Positions 38,168-45,912 of a stretch of 64,000 nt of DNA are shown piece by piece. Each line of letters begins with the position of its first letter. Within the stretch, counting starts at the first letter, position 1. The translations under genes and the position numbers were made by a program. Source of the stretch: SAR92 clade bacterium H921 (lineage in GTDB: Bacteria; Pseudomonadota; Gammaproteobacteria; Pseudomonadales; Porticoccaceae); the NCBI GenBank assembly GCA_025153755.1, contig JAOALD010000001.1, forward strand, positions 558,001 through 622,000. The letters run 5' to 3'. The notes under the pieces are model-generated. The model was not told the origin of the DNA. It saw only the letters and a list, made by a program, of their open reading frames with translations, and searched no databases.

Positions 38168-39406
38168 ATGGCGGGTCCAACTGCGGGAAACTCAACAGCA
38201 ACGGCGGGGGAAGCTCAGCAACAGGGCACTCAGAAATTTGCGTTTATCGCAATGACCTGTCTGTTTTTCTTCTGGGGCTTTATTACCGTTCTAAACGATA
38301 TTCTAATTCCTTTCCTGAAAGAGTCTTTTGATCTTAACTACACCCAAGCGATGTTGGTGCAATTTTGTTTCTTTGGGGCTTACTTCGTAGTCTCGCCATT
38401 TGCGGGCAAGTTAATCGATAAAGTTGGCTATCAGCAGGGCATTGTTATGGGTCTTCTGACCACCGCTGCCGGTTGTATCCTCTTCTATCCCTCCGCTAGC
38501 CTGCATATGTATTCTCTGTTTCTGTTTGCTTTTTTTGTACTGGCCAGCGGTATTACCATCTTGCAGGTTGCGGCCAATCCATATGTTGCCGCGCTGGGGC
38601 CAGAAACCACGGCTGCTAGCCGCTTAAACCTGGCTCAGGCAGCTAACTCGCTGGGGACCACCGTTGGCCCAATTGTTGGCGCTGCATTGATACTGGGAGT
38701 AGCTACTGCCGATGCCTCTGCAGTTCAGGGTCCCTATCTTATGATTGCCGGTATGCTGGTTGCTGCGGCGTTGGTGTTTAGATTTATTAAATTGCCTGTG
38801 TTGGCTCATGTTGAAGCCACAGGTGAAGAGGCTGACGGCAATATCTGGGAACACCGTTCACTGGTGCTGGGGGCGCTGGCAATCTTCCTTTACGTGGGCG
38901 GTGAGGTTTCTATCGGTAGCTTCCTGGTTAACTATTTTGCAGACAGCTCGATTGCAGGTATGAGTGCTGCAGACGCTGGTGAAATGGTCGCTTACTACTG
39001 GGGCGCGGCTATGGCCGGGCGTCTGGTGGGTGCTGGGCTGATGAACTATGTTGCCGCCACTAAGTATCTGGCAGTTAATGCACTGATTGCTATTATCATG
39101 ATCATCGTCAGCATGAATAGCACCGGTGGTATTGCCATGTGGTCTATTCTGGCTGTTGGCTTCTTTAACTCTATTATGTTCCCTACTATCTTTACCCTCG
39201 CAGTTAAGGGGCTGGGCGCAATGACCAGTAAGGGTTCTGGCCTAGTTTGTCAGGCGATTGTCGGCGGTGCTCTTATACCGCTGGTGCAGGGTTTCACCGC
39301 TGATATCATTGGCATTCAGCTAAGCTTTATTGTGCCAATGCTCTGTTATATCTACATTGGATGGTACGCGCTCAATGGCTCTAAAGAGACCTCAACCGAT
39401 AGCTAA
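38168..39406 (+). CDS. Sugar MFS transporter, FucP/GluP type
   Basis: A 412-residue major facilitator with about twelve helices and the family signatures FFFWGFITVLNDILIPF, VQFCFFGAYFV and QVAANPYVAALGP. Members import L-fucose, glucose/galactose or N-acetylglucosamine with protons. The exact sugar is not told by the sequence. An SD-like GGGGG precedes the ATG. Confidence 0.92.
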   Translation: MAGPTAGNSTATAGEAQQQGTQKFAFIAMTCLFFFWGFITVLNDILIPFLKESFDLNYTQAMLVQFCFFGAYFVVSPFAGKLIDKVGYQQGIVMGLLTTAAGCILFYPSASLHMYSLFLFAFFVLASGITILQVAANPYVAALGPETTAASRLNLAQAANSLGTTVGPIVGAALILGVATADASAVQGPYLMIAGMLVAAALVFRFIKLPVLAHVEATGEEADGNIWEHRSLVLGALAIFLYVGGEVSIGSFLVNYFADSSIAGMSAADAGEMVAYYWGAAMAGRLVGAGLMNYVAATKYLAVNALIAIIMIIVSMNSTGGIAMWSILAVGFFNSIMFPTIFTLAVKGLGAMTSKGSGLVCQAIVGGALIPLVQGFTADIIGIQLSFIVPMLCYIYIGWYALNGSKETSTDS

Positions 39407-39433
39407 AATTCGTTAAATCAGTAAAATGCTTAG

Positions 39434-40450
39434 ATGGTCAACCATCTAAAGCAACTTCTGGATATCTGGTACCCGCAGCGAGATTCTCAGCTGTGGGTAC
39501 TGGCTACCGTCTACAAAACCGAAGGCCCTTGCTACCGAAAATCTGGTGCAATGATGCTGTTCAATGACCTAGGTCAGCAGTATGGTCTGCTCAGTGGCGG
39601 CTGCCTCGAAGCCGATATTCAACGTCAGGCTGCAAAGGTTATGCGTAGCCAGCAATCCCTAACCGTCTGTTATGACGGAAGCGACGAAGATGATATTTCC
39701 TATCAGCTCGGTATTGGTTGTGGCGGGACGGTACATATTCTCTTACAGCCGGTGCGGGCGGTCCAAAATTATCTTAATTTAGGCGAGATTCGCGATCATC
39801 TGGCAGACCATGGTCAGGGACAATACTGGCAACTGGTCGATGAAAATAGTGATGCTCACAGCCATTGGCATACCTCTGACTACAGCGATCAGCCGCGGCT
39901 AGTGCACCAAGATAACCAGTGCTGGCTCGTCACTAATATTAAGCCGCAGCCCCATATTTTGATCGTTGGTGGTGGTGTGGATGCACGACCCCTGGTCAGC
40001 ATGGCCAAGGGCTTAGGCTGGACAGTGACTCTCTGGGACTCAAGGCCAGCCAATGCACGGCGAGAATATTTTATGGCAGCCGATACAATCCTAGATTGCC
40101 CGATCACAAGTCTTGTTGATCAGCCCTGGTTTCAGCAATTGGACGCCGCCGTAGTGATGTGCCATAACTTAGAGATGGATGCGCAAGCCATCAAAACGTT
40201 ACAGACTTCTTCGCTGGCCTATCTGGCGTTGTTGGGGCCATTGGCAAGACGGCAACAGGTGTTGGCTCTGGCGCAACTCGACGCCAATAAGTTGCCTATT
40301 CCTATTGCAGGACCAGCAGGATTGGACTTAGGTGGAGAACTGCCCGAGGGGATCGCCCTGTCCATACTTGCCGAATGCCACGGGGTATTGCATCAGGCCA
40401 GCGGTAGATCTCTCAGCGGTGCGTTGACAGTTTCTACTGGCAACCGTTGA
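39434..40450 (+). CDS. XdhC/CoxI family molybdoenzyme maturation protein
   Basis: A 338-residue XdhC-like protein that handles molybdenum cofactor during maturation of xanthine dehydrogenase-type enzymes. It has the N-terminal XdhC domain (GPCYRKSGAMMLF, GLLSGGCLEADI, GIGCGGTVHILLQPV) and a C-terminal Rossmann domain (HILIVGGGVDARPLV). It is overlapped by or abuts the MocA-like gene. No molybdenum hydroxylase subunit lies in the window. Confidence 0.9.
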   Translation: MVNHLKQLLDIWYPQRDSQLWVLATVYKTEGPCYRKSGAMMLFNDLGQQYGLLSGGCLEADIQRQAAKVMRSQQSLTVCYDGSDEDDISYQLGIGCGGTVHILLQPVRAVQNYLNLGEIRDHLADHGQGQYWQLVDENSDAHSHWHTSDYSDQPRLVHQDNQCWLVTNIKPQPHILIVGGGVDARPLVSMAKGLGWTVTLWDSRPANARREYFMAADTILDCPITSLVDQPWFQQLDAAVVMCHNLEMDAQAIKTLQTSSLAYLALLGPLARRQQVLALAQLDANKLPIPIAGPAGLDLGGELPEGIALSILAECHGVLHQASGRSLSGALTVSTGNR

Positions 40451-40455
40451 TTTGT

Positions 40456-41028
40456 ATGATGAATAATATTGCTGTACTTATTATGGCCGCAGGGGCATCA
40501 ACGCGATTTGGCTCTCCTAAGCAGTTGGCTATGTTGCAGGGGCAGACATTGCTTCAGCGCAGTATAGATAGTGCCAAAGCAACTGATCCCCTCAGCGTTA
40601 CGGTAGTGCTAGGTGCTAATCATGGGCGCATTGAGCCCGAGATTACAGGCGCGCAGATTACAGTTAATCACGATTGGCATCAGGGGTTGGGTAGCTCAAT
40701 TGCCTGGGGTGTTAAAAACATTGATCATGAGGCTGATGGGATATTGGTGTTGCTAGCGGATCAGGTGCAAATCAGCACACAGCACCTTGTTCGACTGGCA
40801 GAGGATTTTGATGGTAATAATATCGTCTGTGCTACCTACTGCGGCTCTAGGGGCGTGCCGGCAATTTTTCCGCGCAGTGTTTTTCGCCATTTAGTGGCGC
40901 TTACTGGTGATAACGGTGCCAAGGCGATATTGCAAAATCCTCCTGTCGCGGCGTTAGAAGTTGTGCTTTCCCAAGCGGCGCTAGATATTGATAGAGTTGA
41001 AGATTTAAGCCCATTATTGCAGTCGTAA
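40456..41028 (+). CDS. MocA-like molybdenum cofactor cytidylyltransferase
   Basis: A 190-residue nucleotidyltransferase with the NTP-binding motif LIMAAGASTRFGSPKQL and the metal site VLLADQVQ. It forms MCD cofactor for molybdenum hydroxylases. The start is ATG at 40456 or 40459, close behind xdhC. A TTG at 40447 is less likely. Together with XdhC this points to a xanthine dehydrogenase-type enzyme elsewhere in the genome. Confidence 0.88.
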   Translation: MMNNIAVLIMAAGASTRFGSPKQLAMLQGQTLLQRSIDSAKATDPLSVTVVLGANHGRIEPEITGAQITVNHDWHQGLGSSIAWGVKNIDHEADGILVLLADQVQISTQHLVRLAEDFDGNNIVCATYCGSRGVPAIFPRSVFRHLVALTGDNGAKAILQNPPVAALEVVLSQAALDIDRVEDLSPLLQS

Positions 41029-41064
41029 AAAAACCAATTACCAAAAACCAAAAGGATAAAACTC

Positions 41065-42204
41065 ATGGGCCCATTGGCTGGAGTAAAGATAATAGAGATT
41101 AAAGGTATTGGCCCCGGGCCCTTTGCCGGAATGCTGCTGGCAGATATGGGCGCTGAAGTGATTGTGGTTGAGCGCTCTTCCAAGGGTAGCGGCACGGTTG
41201 CCTTACCAGCTGCCATGGACTGTAATTCGAGGGGTAAAAAGTCCATTGCCCTCAATCTTAAAACCGCTGCCGGCGCCGAAACATTGCTGCGTCTGGTAGA
41301 GTCCGCGGATATGTTATTTGAAGGCTTCCGCCCCGGTGTTGCCGAGCGACTGGGCTTTGGGCCTGAACATTGTCATGCGCGCAATCCTCGCCTAGTCTAT
41401 GGCCGCATTACCGGCTGGGGCCAAACTGGGCCCCTAGCTAAAACCGCCGGCCATGATATTAACTATATTTCACTAACCGGCTCTCTGGCTGCTATTGGCA
41501 ACCCGGATAAACCTACAGTGCCGCTCAATCTAGTTGGCGACTATGCCGGCGGCAGCATGTATCTGGTTATGGGTATGTTGGCTGCACTCTATGAAGCCCA
41601 GCGCTCGGGCAAAGGTGATGTTATCGATGCTGCTATTACCGATGGTTCTGCCAGCCTGATGTCGATGTTTCACAGCATGGATAAACTGGGTGCCTGGGTC
41701 CCTGAACGGCGCAGTAATATGCTCGATGGTCCTGCCCCTTTTTATGATACATACGAAACTAGCGATGGTCGTTTTGTATCCATAGGCTCAATCGAGCCGC
41801 AATTTTACGCACTGCTGGTCGAGAAAACGGGCGTAGATCCCAAAGAATTTGCCAACCCCTACGATAAGAGTCAATGGCCACTGATGAAAGAGCGCTTGAT
41901 AGGGGTATTTAAAACCAAATCCCAGGCCCAATGGTGCGAGTTAATGGAAGGGACGGATCTTTGTTTTGCGCCTGTGCTCAATTACCGTGAAGCGCCATCC
42001 CATCCACATAATGCGGCGCGTAATACCTACATTGAGATTGAGGGCCTAACCCAGCCAGCACCGGCACCCAGGTTTGCCCGTTCTGACTGTGCTACGCCAT
42101 CAGCACCCTCATCCGAAGGTGCTGATACCCAACAAGTACTGTCACAGTGGGGCTTCTCAGAACAGGAAATAACAGCGCTCGGAGACAGTGGAGCACTTTC
42201 CTAA
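41065..42204 (+). CDS. CaiB/BaiF family CoA-transferase or racemase
   Basis: A 379-residue class III CoA-transferase family protein. The N-terminal GPLAGVKIIEIKGIGPGPFAGMLLADMGAEVI and the GYDINYI-like segment (GHDINYISLTG) with the adjacent acidic residue resemble alpha-methylacyl-CoA racemase more than carnitine CoA-transferase. It is the first gene of a run with an FAD monooxygenase and an SDR. Substrate is unknown. Confidence 0.88.
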   Translation: MGPLAGVKIIEIKGIGPGPFAGMLLADMGAEVIVVERSSKGSGTVALPAAMDCNSRGKKSIALNLKTAAGAETLLRLVESADMLFEGFRPGVAERLGFGPEHCHARNPRLVYGRITGWGQTGPLAKTAGHDINYISLTGSLAAIGNPDKPTVPLNLVGDYAGGSMYLVMGMLAALYEAQRSGKGDVIDAAITDGSASLMSMFHSMDKLGAWVPERRSNMLDGPAPFYDTYETSDGRFVSIGSIEPQFYALLVEKTGVDPKEFANPYDKSQWPLMKERLIGVFKTKSQAQWCELMEGTDLCFAPVLNYREAPSHPHNAARNTYIEIEGLTQPAPAPRFARSDCATPSAPSSEGADTQQVLSQWGFSEQEITALGDSGALS

Positions 42205-42220
42205 TGGCACATTTACCTAG

Positions 42221-43399
42221 ATGAAAATTCTTGTCGCAGGCGCCGGAATCGGGGGTCTTACGGCGGCCCTGTGCCTGCATAAAACAGGTCATCAGGTGCA
42301 GCTACTTGAGCAGGCAGCAGAATTTAGCGAAGTGGGTGCCGGTATTCAGTGCGGCGCAAATGCAATTCGAGTGCTAGATTATTTGGGGTTAAAAGACCAG
42401 ATAGAAGCTATTGCGGTGGATCCATTGCGAGCAGATTTTCGTGAGCACAAAACCGGCGCAGTACTTCACAGCCTGCCTTTTGGACAAGATTACGCCCAGC
42501 GCCATGGCGCCCCTTACCTGCATGTGCACCGCGCCGACCTGCATCGAATACTGTCTAACGCTTTTAACGCGCGAGCAGCCTCCGCAGTGACGTTTAACGC
42601 TACCGTGGCCAGCTACAGTGAACAGGACGATAAGGTGACTGTGCAGACCGAGGATGGCCGCCAGTTTGAAGGTGACTGTCTAGTTGCCGCAGACGGCGTA
42701 AAGTCAGTAATTCGCGATCAATTACTTGGTCACAGAGAGCCCGTATTTACTGGCAATATTGCCTGGCGAGGAGTGGTGCCAGCAGACAGATTGCCAGCGG
42801 ACTTTATGGAAAAGACCGTTAGTAACTTTGTTGGCCCCAATAAACATATGGTGATTTACTATTTGCGCCAACAGCAGCTAGTCAATTTTGTCGGTGTGGT
42901 AGAGAGTGATTACTGGGCACAAGATTCTTGGACGCAGAAGGCGCCTTGGCAAGAATTAAAAAATGACTTCGCCGGCTGGCATCCAGCAGTGCAAGCGGTA
43001 ATAGATGCTGTCGACAAAGATGAGTGTTATCGCTGGGCACTGCATAATCACCAGTCATTCAGTCATTGGAGTTCAGCCCGTGTGACCCTACTCGGGGATG
43101 CAGCCCATGCGACCTTGCCTTTTATGGCTTCAGGCGCGGCTATGGCCATTGAGGACGGACGGATTCTACAACGATCCTTAGATCAGGTTTCTAATGTGGA
43201 GCAGGGCTTGAAGTTGTATCAGCGCAACAGACTGGCACGCACGGCAAAAGTACAGGCCATGTCGACGCAAATGGGTCGGCTGTACCATATTAAAAAACCA
43301 TTTTTACTGCGCTGGGCGTTTAAGGCGCTGAGCCTTTTGCCAGGTAAAAAAGATCAGTTTTTGCCCAACTATGACGCCAATACAGTGACCATTAAATAG
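42221..43399 (+). CDS. FAD-dependent monooxygenase (salicylate hydroxylase-like)
   Basis: A 392-residue flavoprotein hydroxylase. It has the N-terminal GxGxxG (VAGAGIGGLTAAL), the DG motif (CLVAADGVKSVIRDQL) and the GD motif (LLGDAAHATLPFMASGAAMAIEDG). Such enzymes hydroxylate phenolic or aromatic acids. The start follows the CoA-transferase by 16 bases. Confidence 0.9.
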   Translation: MKILVAGAGIGGLTAALCLHKTGHQVQLLEQAAEFSEVGAGIQCGANAIRVLDYLGLKDQIEAIAVDPLRADFREHKTGAVLHSLPFGQDYAQRHGAPYLHVHRADLHRILSNAFNARAASAVTFNATVASYSEQDDKVTVQTEDGRQFEGDCLVAADGVKSVIRDQLLGHREPVFTGNIAWRGVVPADRLPADFMEKTVSNFVGPNKHMVIYYLRQQQLVNFVGVVESDYWAQDSWTQKAPWQELKNDFAGWHPAVQAVIDAVDKDECYRWALHNHQSFSHWSSARVTLLGDAAHATLPFMASGAAMAIEDGRILQRSLDQVSNVEQGLKLYQRNRLARTAKVQAMSTQMGRLYHIKKPFLLRWAFKALSLLPGKKDQFLPNYDANTVTIK

Positions 43400-43429
43400 C
43401 GTATTAATAGCTCAATAGAGGAAATAGTA

Positions 43430-44194
43430 ATGAAGCCAGTCTGTTTAGTAATTGGCGCAGGTGCGGGCATAGGCGGTACTGTCGGCAAGCGATTTGCCGC
43501 TGAGGGCTATCATGCAGTGTTATGTCGCCGCAGTGATCAGTCGGGCCTAGATACACTGGTCACCGATATCCAGGCCCAGGGGGGTGATGCCAGCGGCTAT
43601 CTGTTAAATGTGGTCAACGAAGGTGTTGTCGAAAAGTTGGTTGCAGCAGTCGAACAGGATATTGGTCCCATTGAGGTGGTTATTTTTAATCTGGGAGCGC
43701 AGATTGGTGATCGCGGCTTGCAAGATACGTCCTACAAAGCGTTTGAGCGATGCTGGCATATAGCTACCTTTAGTTTATTTCGTACCGCATCCGTTGTCTG
43801 CCCGCTAATGGTAGAGCGAGGTAAGGGCTCGATAATAGTCACCTCTGCCACTGCAGCTGTGCGCGGTAATGCGGGACAGCATGCCCATGCTGCGGCCATG
43901 GGTGCGCGTCGCATGCTGTGCCAGTCTCTGAATGCCGAGTTTGGTCCCAAGGGTCTGCATATTGCCCATGTGTTAGTAGACGGTGCCGTTGATGCCCCAG
44001 ATACCTTAGGTAAGATGCTTGGTGAAGAGCGATTTAAAGCACTGCGTGAAACTCGCGGTATGGACAATGATGGCTTAATCTTACCAGAGAAGGTCGCAGA
44101 TACTTATCTGCATCTTGCTCAACAGCACAGATCAACCTGGACTCATGAGTTGGATATTAGATCCTTCACAGATCTTGCTTGGTGGAATCATTAA
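43430..44194 (+). CDS. Short-chain dehydrogenase/reductase
   Basis: A 254-residue SDR-like protein with GAGAGIGGTVGKRFA at the nucleotide site. The usual catalytic YxxxK is not clear: the matching stretch reads HAHAAAMGARRML, so the Tyr and Lys are replaced. That suggests a divergent or non-redox member. It is the third gene of the CoA-transferase/monooxygenase run, with GAGG upstream. Confidence 0.82.
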   Translation: MKPVCLVIGAGAGIGGTVGKRFAAEGYHAVLCRRSDQSGLDTLVTDIQAQGGDASGYLLNVVNEGVVEKLVAAVEQDIGPIEVVIFNLGAQIGDRGLQDTSYKAFERCWHIATFSLFRTASVVCPLMVERGKGSIIVTSATAAVRGNAGQHAHAAAMGARRMLCQSLNAEFGPKGLHIAHVLVDGAVDAPDTLGKMLGEERFKALRETRGMDNDGLILPEKVADTYLHLAQQHRSTWTHELDIRSFTDLAWWNH

Positions 44195-44233
44195 AACTAT
44201 TTTAGCTAGCTTGAGCTATGGACCCATTGCACC

Positions 44234-44752
44234 ATGACTAACACACCTATCGATGAGATATTTCTAAACTGGCTAAGCGCCAACCAAAAAAATGCTTGGA
44301 TGGTTATTCCTGTACTGGCATTTTTGGAAGCCTGCCCAGGTCTCGGGTTATTGGCCTCTGGCATTATTCTTTTAACAGTGTCGACTATTCTCTACACCGA
44401 ACAGATCGTTAGCCTCTATCTAATCATGCCATTGGCTTTTATGGGTGCCTGTCTATCAGATCATCTAGGTTTTTACCTAGGTCGTTGGTTTGGGCCCAAA
44501 TTTCATCACACTGCCTTCGCTAAAAAACAGGCAGTGCGTCTGCAAAAGGGTGAGGCCTTTATTCTTAAGTACGGCGCTGCCGCCATTATTGTGGGTCGAC
44601 TGATGACAGCAGTGCGTAGCCTAGTACCCATGATGGTAGGCATTAGCGGTACTGACAGAGTGAGATTTACTCTCATTGATATTCTTGCCTGCGCTATCTG
44701 GTCGGCGGGCCTTGGTCTGCTGGTGGTTGGACTGGATAGTTTTATACCCTAA
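44234..44752 (+). CDS. DedA family membrane protein
   Basis: A 172-residue inner-membrane protein of the DedA/VTT family, proposed undecaprenyl-phosphate or lipid flippases. It has LEACPGLGLLASGI and the family arginine motif in VGRLMTAVRSLVPMMVGISG. It is shorter than E. coli DedA. Forty bases separate it from the SDR. Confidence 0.88.
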   Translation: MTNTPIDEIFLNWLSANQKNAWMVIPVLAFLEACPGLGLLASGIILLTVSTILYTEQIVSLYLIMPLAFMGACLSDHLGFYLGRWFGPKFHHTAFAKKQAVRLQKGEAFILKYGAAAIIVGRLMTAVRSLVPMMVGISGTDRVRFTLIDILACAIWSAGLGLLVVGLDSFIP

Positions 44753-45105
44753 CAGGCGGTAATAGCTAAGGCTGAACTTGAACCATCGCCCCCAGTATCT
44801 GGTAAACCTGTTAGCTCAGTATAGGAGCTATTTCGTCTATACCTTTATCATCAAATAAACCAAATAGAATATTTGCATTGAAGAGCAACATAAGAGCGCA
44901 AAAAATAAGACCACCCCATAGAAATAACTCCCCTACCAAAAAGTCTAAATCACCCATAAATACCATTACTTTGATTTATGACAGTGAATCGCCACCTCTC
45001 TCTAGCAAGCCCGGTAATTTTGACTATATTACTAATAAAAACGATAAGGTAATAAATACAGTACGAAAGTAGCAAAAAATTTATTAATTAAAAAGGAACT
45101 TAATT
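44753..45105. other. Intergenic start of accessory region
   Basis: About 350 AT-rich bases with no complete gene. Its right part holds a 72-bp exact copy of a segment of the hydrolase gene (separate entry). The rest shows no recognisable gene. Confidence 0.5.
44995..45066 (+). repeat. 72-bp direct repeat, copy 1 (hydrolase gene fragment)
   Basis: Identical over 72 bases to 46960-47031, which lies inside the exported hydrolase gene and codes for the loop with its predicted catalytic Asp. Three more bases match just before it, after one mismatch. It keeps the coding frame but stops two codons later, so it is a fragment, not a gene. Confidence 0.97.
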
Positions 45106-45435
45106 ATGACAAAACGATGCTTAATCCTCTTTCTAATCATATCTGTCAGTCATGGCGCAATAGCTCAATCAAAATGGTTTGGCGGAACAATAAAAAGGGT
45201 TTACCCACTGGCTAATGGTGACTTTATTCTTATATTCAATAACGACAATCCATCTTGCACCAACCAAAACAAGTACCACTATACAAGCGTGGGTAAAAAT
45301 GGCGTCACTAAAGAAGGCATCCAATTTTTATACTCGGCTGCACTCACAGCGGCCGCATCAGGTAAAAAAGTTAGTATAAATTTTGATTCCAGTGGCAAAC
45401 TTTGTTATGTGAATAGACTCCAAGTGACTTTTTAA
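45106..45435 (+). CDS. Small exported protein, SKWxxGTI family
   Basis: A 109-residue protein with a signal peptide ending AIAQ and two cysteines in the mature part. I do not know the family. It shares a pattern with the broken gene just downstream: SKW-x2-GTI, an NG turn, a cysteine about 25 residues on, GV, an Ala-rich helix and a late Cys. An AAAGGAAC site precedes the ATG. It likely acts in the periplasm or outside the cell. Confidence 0.75.
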   Translation: MTKRCLILFLIISVSHGAIAQSKWFGGTIKRVYPLANGDFILIFNNDNPSCTNQNKYHYTSVGKNGVTKEGIQFLYSAALTAAASGKKVSINFDSSGKLCYVNRLQVTF

Positions 45436-45461
45436 CAATGACAAATGAAAAGGATTTTCAA

Positions 45462-45889
45462 ATGAATATTAAAACATCAATCTCTAAAACTCTATTGCTA
45501 GGTCTGGTCTTGTCTCAATAATATTAAGCCTCACTTCCGTAACCGCGATTGCAGAAAAAGATTCGCCTGCCATTTCTGGCTATGGGGTTCAATCCGCAAG
45601 CAGTAGCAAGTGGTGCAAAGGCACTATCAAAGATGTCTGGGTACAAAGTAATGGCGTGGCTTTTATACATGGCGATTGGCGTGGTACCCACACGACAATA
45701 TGTAGTGTTACCGCAACATGGAAAGGTGTTAAACCTGAAACATGCGCGGCTTGGCTCGGTATAGCCCAACAAGCCCATGCTACCCAGACTGGTGTTGTTC
45801 TCCGTTACAAGAATATCTCTAGCTGTAAGACCATACCCATATTTGGAAATGCACCGGCACCAGACTACATCATGCTGCGCAAGTCTTAA
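45462..45889 (+). pseudogene. Frameshifted small exported protein, paralogue of the upstream gene
   Basis: The frame from ATG 45462 codes MNIKTSISKTLLLGLVLSQ and stops at TAA 45519-45521. The rest of a signal peptide (ILSLTSVTAIA) and the mature domain (SSSKWCKGTIKDVW onward) continue in another frame to 45889. One lost base, or two gained, near 45510 explains this. No slippery run is visible. The mature part has several cysteines. Either the gene is recently dead or the assembly has an error. Confidence 0.8.
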
Positions 45890-45912
45890 ATACAGACTAA
45901 AGGACTAGACTT

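Noticed and set aside
44878-45072. 64-codon open frame ending in the 72-bp repeat
   Set aside because: Its only protein-like part is the duplicated hydrolase fragment; it starts at TTG without a ribosome site.
45462-45521. Selenocysteine or readthrough at the early stop of the small exported gene
   Set aside because: The stop is TAA, and the rest of the protein lies in another frame.
45462-45889. Programmed frameshifting in the small exported gene
   Set aside because: No slippery run or following structure is visible at the frame change; mutation or sequence error is simpler.
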